DNA of 17,414 bases from Spirogloea muscicola (taxonomy: Eukaryota > Streptophyta > Zygnematophyceae > Spirogloeales > Spirogloeaceae). Under the pieces are notes generated by a model. The model ran no database searches, was not told the DNA's origin, and was given only the letters and a program-made list of their open reading frames with translations. The translations under genes were made by a program, and so were the position numbers. Location: the NCBI GenBank assembly GCA_009602725.1, contig WELB01000183.1, forward strand, positions 130,798 through 148,211, in the 5' to 3' direction. Positions 9,576 through 17,414 of the stretch are shown here, in pieces; position 1 is the stretch's first letter; each line of letters opens with the position of its first letter.

Positions 9576-9658
9576 GAAAGTGCTCGCCCATAGCAAGTGC
9601 TAGCTGCAGCCTTTTGTTTTTTTTTTGTTGGCTTTATCCTCAATGGGCGAGCACTTTC
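9576..9658. repeat. Perfect 16-bp inverted repeat, short hairpin element
   Basis: GAAAGTGCTCGCCCAT at 9576-9591 and ATGGGCGAGCACTTTC at 9643-9658 are exact reverse complements, separated by 51 bp that contain a T-run. This is the same motif as the inner ends of the foldback at 8416-8600. It could be a separate miniature element nested at the end of the larger candidate element. Confidence 0.9.
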
Positions 9659-9779
9659 TTCTTCTTCCTTTTGTTTGCGTTTCGGACGCCGGAGGCAGAG
9701 AGATGGAGTGTGTATTAAGCGATGGAGGCCTGAGTGGCCATGTACCATGGCAAGCACATTGGCAGATGTACATCACTCG

Positions 9780-9991
9780 CTGCTAAGCCGACCCGTTAGG
9801 GAGGAGGGAGGAGGAAGGAGGGGAGGGAGGGAGCGGAGGGCCGGGGAGTGAGGGAGCGTGCAGGGAGGAGGGGGGGAGGAGGAAGGCGCGGGCCCATATA
9901 GGCCCTCCCACTCACTCGGAGCCATACCTTCGTCTTTTCTACACTCCCCCCCTGCTCCTTAACTCACCTCGCCCCCCCCCCAGCCGCCGCC
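9780..9991 (+). promoter_or_regulatory. Presumed promoter and 5' UTR of the LHCII gene
   Basis: A purine-rich run of GGGAGG/GGAGGA units covers about 9795-9885. It is followed by a TATA-like CATATAGG at 9895-9902, about 90 bp before the start codon, and then a pyrimidine-rich leader (ACTCCCCCCC, GCCCCCCCCC). Transcription would be expected to start around 9925-9935. No single light-response element can be named with confidence; the nearest CACGTG (9022-9027) is almost 1 kb upstream. Confidence 0.5.
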
Positions 9992-11488
9992 ATGGCCGCC
10001 ATCACCTCCGTCGCCGCCGTCGTGCCCTCCACCTTCGTCGGCCAGACCGCCGAGCTCGCCAAGAAGGTGGGCGCCCACGTCCAGCATCCAGCTCCCGCTG
10101 TCGCCCACTCGCTGTCACGGCTCCTGTTGTGCCGGTCTTGGCATGCCAGGGCCATGGCGATTCCATCTGGGCGGCGATCGGCTGCATGCTCGGCTGCCTC
10201 TGCGCTGCAGCTCGACAGGAGTCAGACGTTGCAGGGAGCTCGGATCTTAGTGCAGTGCAGCCTATGTCGAGGATGGTGCACTGCCGGCTTAGGAGCTCAG
10301 ACTCTTCGAACGTCACGTGGATGTCGCTGTGCAGGTTGGCAATGGAGAGGCCCGCGTCACCATGGCCCGCAAGAGCGCCTCCGCCTCCGGCTGGTGAGAC
10401 ACAGCAAGCAAAAGCACTGGCAAGCGTTGAGCTTGTTTTGCTATGCTTCTTAGTGCTGATAGTCTAATGAGTCTAGTGTCATATAAATAGGCTATCTGAC
10501 TTTGGTTGCTGTGTTGGCCATTCCAGGTACGGTGCCGACAGGCCCCTGTTCCTGGGCCCCCTGTCCGGCGACCCCCCTTCCTACCTGACCGGCGAGTACC
10601 CCGGTGACTACGGCTGGGACACCGCTGGCCTCTCCGCTGACCCCGAGACCTTCGCCAAGAACCGCGAGCTTGAGGTATGTTCCACTTGCCTTGAATACTT
10701 CTGCTGATATGAAGGACAGTAGCCAAATGAATGGCTTCTTATACATCCTCTTGATTTACTTTGGATTAAATCAGATATTGGCTGTTCTGCTGCTAAACTG
10801 TGCTTTTCTGGGTGCAGGTCATCCACGCCCGGTGGGCCATGCTCGGCGCCCTCGGCTGCCTCACCCCCGAGCTCCTCGCCAAGAACGGCACCGCCTTCGG
10901 CGAGTCCGTCTGGTGGAAGGCCGGCTCCCAGATCTTCGCCCCGGGCGGCCTTGACTACCTCGGCAACCCTTCCCTCGTCCATGCCCAGTCCATCCTTGCC
11001 ATCCTCGGAACCCAGGTCGTCCTCATGGGCGCTGTTGAGGGTTACCGCGTTGCCGGCGGCCCCCTCGGCGAGGTAATTAGCAGATTTCCTGATCCACACT
11101 CTTTTTGCAGATTACATGGATGATGATTGATTATGCATGATTACAGCAAACGTTTTCATTTTGATTATGCAGACTGTATTTTAAAAAAAATCATAAGCTG
11201 AGAAGTTATCTTATTCCAATGATGGCTATCTTGGTGCAGGTGACCGACCCCATCTACCCCGGCGGCCAGTTCGACCCCCTCGGCCTTGCTGACGACCCCG
11301 ACACCTTCGCCGAGCTCAAGGTCAAGGAGATCAAGAACGGACGCCTTGCCATGTTCTCCATGTTCGGCTTCTACGTCCAGGCCATTGTCACCGGCAAGGG
11401 CCCGCTCGAGAACCTGTCCGACCACCTTGCCGACCCCGCCACCAACAACGCCTGGGCCTATGCCACCGCCTTCACCCCCGGCCAGTAG
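9992..11488 (+). CDS. LHCBM: Major light-harvesting chlorophyll a/b-binding protein of photosystem II (LHCII), 5 exons
   Basis: A nuclear-encoded chloroplast antenna protein that binds chlorophylls a and b and carotenoids in thylakoid membranes, passing energy to photosystem II and, after state transitions, to photosystem I. Exons 9992-10066, 10335-10393, 10527-10674, 10818-11072 and 11240-11488 join to 261 residues, with GT-AG introns throughout. Residues 1 to about 36 form a transit peptide ([18 protein letters not shown]...). The trimerisation motif WYGxxR is at 45-50. The three membrane helices are near 86-117 (B), 148-176 (C) and 202-229 (A). Chlorophyll ligands fit the land-plant numbering with a constant offset of 29: E94, H97, R99, Q160, E168, R171, N212, R214, Q226 and H241. 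This means no indels from helix B to the end. Start context CGCCGCCATGG is good. Codons are overwhelmingly C-ending, as expected for very high expression. The trimer motif and LHCII-like ending favour a major LHCII (LhcbM) over minor CP24/CP26/CP29; the exact paralogue cannot be given. Confidence 0.97.
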
Positions 11489-11595
11489 ACTGCTTGTCCA
11501 GTCCTGCCATGTGTTGTAGATTTGTACGTGTCGCTAGTGGTCCTCGGGCCTGCTGCTGTGCGTCTCTGAATCTGCTGACTAGCCTTTGACATTCC

Positions 11596-11600
11596 TGTAA
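11596..11600 (+). terminator. TGTAA polyadenylation signal of the LHCII gene
   Basis: TGTAA lies 108 bp after the LHCII stop codon (ATTCCTGTAACG). In chlorophyte algae TGTAA is the established polyadenylation motif, usually 10-20 bases before the cleavage site, so the mRNA probably ends near 11610-11620. Confidence 0.75.
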
Positions 11601-12981
11601 CGTGTTACCATGCTATTTAAGCCCCATTGCCAACCTATATAAAACTCGGCTCGTACAGCTAATATCACTACTACGTCCATTTTAAGTGTGAATGTCTGCC
11701 TAAATCAAAGTGCAAAATATGTCGCATTCTGCATTCACTATTTTCATTTTCCATCCAAACTCAGATAAAGGTTACTCAACGCAAACAGTAGAAGTATTAT
11801 AAATTAGAGAAATTAGAAATCCATCCGCACCAGAAAGCTGGGCGAGTTGGTGGCAGAAGGGCTTCGTATTTGCCATCTAGTATTTAGGCATCAAATAGCG
11901 ACCTCCATGTTGTAACCTGTGGTTACTGAGCGGGTCAATCTGCTGTAGGTCATGTAGGTCTTCAGATGTGCTTGCCTTTGTATTTGGCCATTTGTTTCTT
12001 TCAAATACACGAATTTTCCTCCCCAATGAGCTCGTGGTAGATAGCAACGTAATAACCGCTTTTGGCGATTTATATTATAGCTTCCTTTCCTATGTCCATT
12101 TCGTTTACTTAGCTTTACTCTTCCTGAGTGTTCTTGTGAAGGTGAGATTAAGGTGGACTTCGGCTGTCAAGACTTTGCCACCATGGGAGGTTCCTATAAA
12201 CATGTGTATAAGCGAAGCCCTCGCAGCAGCGTCCCCATCTTGTAAGAAACTATTACATCAAGACATTATGGCAGAGACGTGGCGCCTGAGGACACAAGGC
12301 CACAGACAGCAATGTGACGATGCAGCCCATGACCCCTCTCATGCCTCGAGGAGAGCTGAGCTAGAGACGAACTGGAGCTATGGAGACGACTGACAGCAAT
12401 GGCCGAAGCTGAGATGTGGACGCTGAAGCCAAGGACAAAACGACAATATGCTGGACAGCAACTAAGGGACAGGTGCAGCGGTTAACGGTCATTCATATGG
12501 GGCGCATGACACATCTTTCAGGGCAAACATTCTGTGCTCGCTCTCAAAATTTTGCACGATACACATCAACAAATTTAGCTGAGATCCCATTTATCAGAAT
12601 CCAAAAGCACATTTTGTACACTTGCAATTAGCCAGTTGGATGTTATACGAAGACTGCTTCACATATCAGACACTGATTATCTGGGACTTCACGATAACTG
12701 ATAGCAGAGAACAATATATGCCACCACTATGACCACCGTTAGTATGTTCGACATGCGGGACTCCTTGTATTACCCATTCGTCATGATGTCATACGGCTGG
12801 AACACAGTAACACCATATATTGCCGACAGCTGATATTATGCAACATGAAGTGGACAGTCAAGCTTCCAGAACAGAGAAAATGGGTCACTATTCAAATGAC
12901 ATACAATGCACCAATTTAAGGCAAAAATGTAGGAATTGGTTGACCCCTACGTACTTGGCAGCACTGTGAACAAAATGCAAA
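11601..12981. other. Convergent intergenic region without a recognisable gene
   Basis: This AT-richer stretch separates the 3' ends of LHCII (plus) and DGAT1 (minus). It holds a good TATA-like element TATATAAA at 11636-11643 and a second TGTAA at 11913-11917. The longest frame after these (11968-12393) has no ATG near its start, so it is not called as a gene. A short non-coding transcript starting near 11670 is possible but unsupported. Confidence 0.55.
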
Positions 12982-12986
12982 TTACA
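12982..12986 (-). terminator. Possible TGTAA polyadenylation signal of DGAT1
   Basis: On the minus strand TGTAA lies 47 bp after the DGAT1 stop codon. It is the nearest match to the green-algal polyadenylation motif, but it would give an unusually short 3' UTR, so a later site is also possible. Confidence 0.4.
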
Positions 12987-13032
12987 CATATTCTCACATT
13001 GTCGGGTTGTCAAAAGTAAAAATGTACATCTG

Positions 13033-16000
13033 TCATACTTGGTGGGAAGACGCTTGCACTACGTCATGATAATAGAGCAGCAAGCACATGGGTTGCCCCA
13101 CAATGCAGAAAAAGAACCAGAAAAGCATGTTTCCAACCTGCCAAGTGAAAAGCATGAAGCAGTGCTTAGCTCAGAGTCAATCAATGCTGCTGCAAGTACT
13201 GCTGCCACTACCCCTGTCTTTCAGCTGTCCCAGCTAAGGGCAGTTGTCAGGTACTGGGCCTCATGCTGGCAACTTCAGCTCTATGTATGGCTCTTGAAAA
13301 TTGAATATGAAATAAGCACCAACATAAATTATGGCAACAGAGAAGATTGCATGGAGACAAGAGTACAAGAGAGGAACATACCATTGGCGTCCCAAAGTGC
13401 TCATAGAGGCTATTAGTCAGGACTATCAACGGCACCTGAAATTGGTAAAGTGATCTCAGTTTGCATCCCCCCAAGAGGGATAGGAGTAGCAAAGAGATGG
13501 TGGCGACTGAACCCTGGGCAGAGGCAGCGATCTTAAGCAGACTTTACAGCGCATCTGAGCATGAAGCACAGAAGTGCAACTTGTGCTTGAACTACACAAA
13601 CAAGGTGAGAGACTGACTGCAAAGAGAGGCAGTGCAGGACCTGGAAAGCGATGCCAAGAAAAGCCCAGAAGCGGACCATATGGCAAGGAATGCCAACGAC
13701 CACCTGCGAACCACAGGGGACACCAGTTTAGGCCCTGTTGTATACACCTAATTTATCATTATTTTGAGGCTTGGACTGGACTTCGTGACTTGCTAGAACA
13801 GGCGCGCTGAAAAGACGGCTTTCCTCTTGCAGGCCATTATAGTTTGTCATGAGGAGGTGTCTGTGGAAAGTGCACCTCGTGAAAGATTGCGGAGAGGAGG
13901 AAGACAAAGAGCATCGCCAAGGGCTGCGTGTGAAGCAGAGCGCAAGAGTACGTCAGGCTGGCCGTCAATGCAGGAGGTGATGGCAGATGGCAAAGGTGGC
14001 GGCCAGCACCGCTTGGCGGTGCCACTAATTGTTGGACATGGGGATGGCCAGTGTGCCGCACCTTGGGGATGCCGATGCGGAGGCAGGGGAAGTAGGTGTG
14101 CCGGACCAGCCACTTGTGCACGGGCTGCGGGCGCTCTCGCAACTCAGCGTGTGTCAGGTGGGGCCAGAAAGCCCTTCAACAGATTCACAGTAGACTCTGC
14201 TAAGTCTTTGCATAAGGTTTGGTGGGAAAGATGCAGTGTGCAGAACAATCTCATGTGCCTCCCCTGCTGCTGTGCACTCACCATGTTCCAGAGCCGCCAA
14301 TACTGTTACCAGCGGTCGCCCAAGTGCCACAAGCCCAGCAGGTCGTCAGTGACAGTCTGCAGCTTTGTGTCACCACACATGATCAAACAGAAGCAGGTGG
14401 TCGCTGTGACTTTAACTGGGCTGCATGTGTTAGGAGCAGCGGACCTCCTCAATTGTCTTGGCATTCCACCAGTCTTTGTAGAACTCACGGTCTCCAAATA
14501 GTAGCAGCTCCGCCAGGATGTTCAGCCTGCCCGCCATGACGACTTCAGTCATCAAGCAGGTCGAGCAAGTGGAATAGACGAGCACGATCAATCAACACTA
14601 CACGAGGAGGAGCAAGCGCCTGACACAAAGACGGCATTTGCAGAGCTATGGCGACGCCCAAAAAGCACAGCAAGACAAGTCTTGTGAAGGCTGGAGCACG
14701 CTGATATGGGTTTGATGTCTACTCTGGCAGTACATTCGGCTCCATGGCTTGACGCATTCACGCGATGAAGCGTTCAGGTTCGGATATGAGGGCGGTGGTC
14801 GAACCAGAGGTGGAAGAAGCAGTAGAACATGCAGAGCCAGACGTAGAGAGTGGGGATGGAGAGCTTGAGCACGCGCTCTATGCTGATCAGCAGGTGGCCC
14901 TTGAGTGGGTGCGTTGAGTTCGCAACTGTGGGATTAATGTACTGCACATGTGAACCAGCACAACCGAATTTCAGTCAATAGGTGAAAGGCATACGTGCAC
15001 TGAGAGGTTGTGAAGGCACACTTAAATTTTCATCAGATTGTTAGAAAAAATATACTGGAGGATTAAGTGATAGCTCAATAGAACTCTATTGCAGCAATCA
15101 AAGCACTTCTATGTTATTTTGGCCCAGCAACATGGGGAGTAGCTGTGGATCGCTTGATGCTGCCGACACAGAAACTAGTTGTGGTGATCTTACATACACA
15201 GCGCCTATGTCCTTCACGCATTTATGACGTGAGACTATTGCTTGATTGTTTACATGCTTCAAAACTCCTGTGCACAATGACAAGTACTCATCATGGCCAT
15301 AGCAGCATAGTGAAGGGCTTGCAACCAGGCGCCAGGGCGTGGGGCAGAGGGCGCTGCCGGCATATGCAGCGCCCGCACCTGCTCGATGATGAAGAGCATG
15401 AGGCCACCGAAGACGACGAGCTTGGCGAGCTGCCGGAGCACCCATCCCTTGCGCACGTATGGCGACCGCGGGTAGCCAAGCTGGCAGACAGAGGGTGGGT
15501 GAGCATGCAGGTCGAGTCTCATTTTGGGGGTCAGAAATAGAGGCCGGAGCCTGCTTGCAAAGCATGATGCAAATGATTGATCTCCATTAGCAGCTACTAA
15601 GATTCAATAAGCAACTAGAACAGCCTAAGAGAAGGAGAGGAGCGGAACAATGACGACGGCGGAAGGGAGGGGGTTTAGAAGACGGGCAACCGGAGGATGG
15701 ACCTGGTAGCAGAGCGTCGGGGCGGCGAGGAAGTAGAGCATGTTGCGCGCAGTGATGTTCTCCGGGTAATGCACGAGCGGCGCATCCACGCTCGCCTCCG
15801 GCTGCCATGACAAGGGGCAACCGTGCCGGTGCACTCAGGCGGAGGACCGGCGGATGCCCCAGGCGGCATCAGTGGCAGAAGCTAAGGCCCGTGGACCCAC
15901 CTGCTGGCCTTGGGCGGCGAGAGCCCGGGCGTCGGCGTTGGTGTGCGCGTACGAGACGAGCTTCATCCACAGCGTGACGCTGCAGAACATGAGGATGAAG

Positions 16001-17414
16001 CCTGCAAGCTGGCCAGACTGCACGCTGCATCCATGGAGGGGGAGGGGCTCAACACCAGCGCAGCGGACGTCAGGTGGCCATGTCCACCGGCCTGGCCCAG
16101 AAGCTGCCCTGCTACGGCTCTGCAGTAAGCTTCGGCATCAAAATCACTAAGGCTTTGTGTCAATCTGCCAGGCTTGCTGACAATCAGGGTTCAGAACTTA
16201 AAGCTATTTATATTAATATATAAGCAGGCAGCTCACACGAAGGTGAAGTAGGAGGGGTAGAGCAGCGCCGCGGTGAGAGTGAGCGTGTGGATCGCAGTCA
16301 CAGCCTGCGCTCACTCAGGCCGCCGGCGCCTTAGCTCCTAGTAGAGTCAAGACGTGCGCGTGATCCCAAACCACGCTCAAGATCTGCAGCCGTCTCAGGG
16401 TGTGTGCGCCAACCCGATCAGACAGCCAGCCGCAGACGCGCCACTTCTCGGTGAGCAGCGCCATTGCCGGGAAGGCCGCCAGCGTGATCCTGCATCAACA
16501 TCCGCCAGCATTGCGTGCTTACTCTAGTGGCGCTGCGCACGAGCCATGGCAGTGATTGCTTGCCGGTTCTCAGTGACGCTTACGGTTGAATCAACAATGT
16601 TGAAGTATACACAGTCACTGGAAATCAGAGATGATTCTCTAATGACTGACCAGGATAAATCTGGATAGGTTAAGTGATTTGGGTTTAGGCTACATGATGT
16701 CATAGAGTGAGGGCGCACCCGCAGGCAAGCAGCGGCCAGTCCTGGAGCGGGTGCGTGCTGAACCAGAAGCCCGACCGGATGAGCAGCCCATACTGTGCGC
16801 GAGCCGCGCCAGGCCAACAGCATTACTGAGCAGCCATGGCTGCTGCTGCTGCCGCGATGGAGGGGCCGGGGGTGGTGGCCGCCGCACCTTCATGATGTTC
16901 TCCAGGATGAGGCGCGAGTTGACGGCGACGAGGAGCACGACACAGAGGTTGAAGAGACCTGCATGGCTCTGCGCGAAGCAGCCACCGGTGGTCAGCACGA
17001 CCTCGACGTGACTCCGATCCTCAACGTTGCCAACGCTTGGAGCAGCGAGCAGCGGGCTAGAGGAGAGTGGCCGGGCCGCGCGACCTGCTTGAAGATGGCG
17101 TCGGAGCTGAGAGGGCTCTCCTTGGGCCGCCGGTGCGCCGGCGCCGACGGCCGTGGCGTCGACGCCAGGTCCGGCCGCCGCTGCCGCTGCTCCCGGTCCT
17201 TGCCGTCGTCGTTGCCACTGTTGTTGATTCCCGCCTTGTCTGCCGGCCGCGGGGGCGTGGAGCGGCGCTGCCGCAGTGCGGAGCCGCTGCTGCCGCCGCT
17301 GGCAGAGGCGGCGTCCTCGGCGGGCGGCACGGCGCCGCTTGCGCTGGAGAGGCTGGCCGCGTCGTCGTCTGTCGTGGCCACGACCGAGCAGCCGACCCTC
17401 TGTCGGCAGGAGCA
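13033..17414 (-). CDS. DGAT1: Acyl-CoA:diacylglycerol acyltransferase 1 (MBOAT family), 5'-partial, 16 visible exons
   Basis: An ER membrane enzyme that transfers an acyl group from acyl-CoA to diacylglycerol, the last step of triacylglycerol synthesis. Minus-strand exons: 17414-17085 (open at the window edge), 16968-16888, 16792-16719, 16489-16414, 16304-16237, 16024-15901, 15801-15703, 15480-15379, 14941-14805, 14526-14445, 14302-14282 (21 nt), 14124-14062, 13923-13876, 13703-13641, 13435-13382, 13137-13033. They join in frame to 508 visible residues plus TGA. The N-terminus (1-99) is a low-complexity Ser/Ala/Asp/Arg-rich region. It is followed by [19 protein letters not shown], the plant-type entry to the first membrane helix. 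[23 protein letters not shown] and FYCFFHLW are family blocks. FYKDWWN (379-385) and SAIFHE (430-435, catalytic H434) are the MBOAT active-site motifs. The end [12 protein letters not shown] plus nine residues resembles the plant C-terminus with its ER-retrieval YYHD. No ATG precedes the first visible residue, so the start is outside the window. A separate DGAT2 or a sterol acyltransferase is excluded by these motifs. Confidence 0.95.

Larger units (their letters stand above)
8537..9658. mobile_element. Candidate non-autonomous element bounded by GAAAG(G/T)GCTCGCCCAT inverted ends
   Basis: The left end 8537-8552 (GAAAGGGCTCGCCCAT, then TGAGGA) and the right end 9643-9658 (ATGGGCGAGCACTTTC, preceded by TCCTCA) are inverted copies over about 22 bp with one mismatch. 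The interior of about 1.1 kb includes a GC-rich island with broken minus-strand frames. Another inverted copy sits inside at 9576-9591, and two plus-oriented copies lie to the left at 8064 and 8465. Alternative pairings of ends are therefore possible. I see no clear target-site duplication and no recognisable transposase, so the element boundaries are an inference. Confidence 0.4.

Noticed and set aside
11968-12393. Frame of 141 codons with a hydrophobic first half after the LHCII gene
   Set aside because: It begins with GTG, has no ATG until well inside the frame, shows no family motif and lacks the codon bias of the neighbouring genes.
13837-14142. Minus-strand frame of 101 codons joining two DGAT1 blocks without splicing
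   Set aside because: It contains true exons 14062-14124 and 13876-13923, but the sequence between does not match DGAT1 and is bounded by donor and acceptor sites, so it is an open intron.
14790-14805. GGTCGAACC resembling part of a tRNA T-arm
   Set aside because: No acceptor stem or anticodon arm can be formed around it; it is the intron side of the donor after DGAT1 exon 14941-14805.
17379-17381. GTG at the head of the first visible DGAT1 exon as the start codon
   Set aside because: It is a GTG, not ATG, and the frame stays open upstream to the window edge, so it is an internal Val codon.

Overview
This window is nuclear DNA of a photosynthetic eukaryote, most likely a chlorophyte green alga; a trebouxiophyte is my best guess. 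The reasons are three intron-dense protein genes, a trimer-forming major LHCII apoprotein with extreme C-ending codon preference, a plant-type DGAT1, and a TGTAA polyadenylation motif after the LHCII gene. There is no bacterial-style operon, rRNA, tRNA or CRISPR array that I can see.

Layout. (1) 1-429: CT/TGTC microsatellite and a 50-bp-period direct repeat upstream of the first gene. (2) 430-5987, plus strand: a metal-dependent amidohydrolase (TrzN/AtzA/MTA-SAH-deaminase/guanine-deaminase-like) that I reconstructed as 19 exons encoding about 561 residues. All metal ligands are present; one intron appears to be GC-AG and one exon is only 25 nt. (3) 5988-9890: about 4 kb without a recognisable gene. 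Its first half is plain sequence. Its second half (about 7.9-9.66 kb) is repeat-rich: a degenerate GACTAA array, a 128-bp tandem duplication, a foldback inverted repeat, and five copies of a terminal-repeat-like motif, GAAAG(G/T)GCTCGCCCAT, in both orientations. It also has a GC-rich island with broken minus-strand reading frames and one undetermined base (9527). (4) 9992-11488, plus strand: a complete 5-exon LHCII gene (261 residues). (5) 11489-13032: the 3' regions of two convergent genes, with no convincing gene between them. (6) 13033-17414, minus strand: DGAT1, with 16 exons visible (508 residues). It is open at its 5' end where the window stops, so the true start is not included.

How they relate. 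The LHCII protein collects light in thylakoids, and DGAT1 makes triacylglycerol in the ER. Their convergent neighbouring positions look incidental. The amidohydrolase probably acts on a purine, pyrimidine or thio-nucleoside, but the substrate cannot be read from the sequence. The least explained part is the 7.9-9.66 kb repeat cluster, whose rightmost motif copy lies about 330 bp upstream of the LHCII start codon. All exon boundaries were set by hand from reading frame, splice signals and family motifs, without transcript data.
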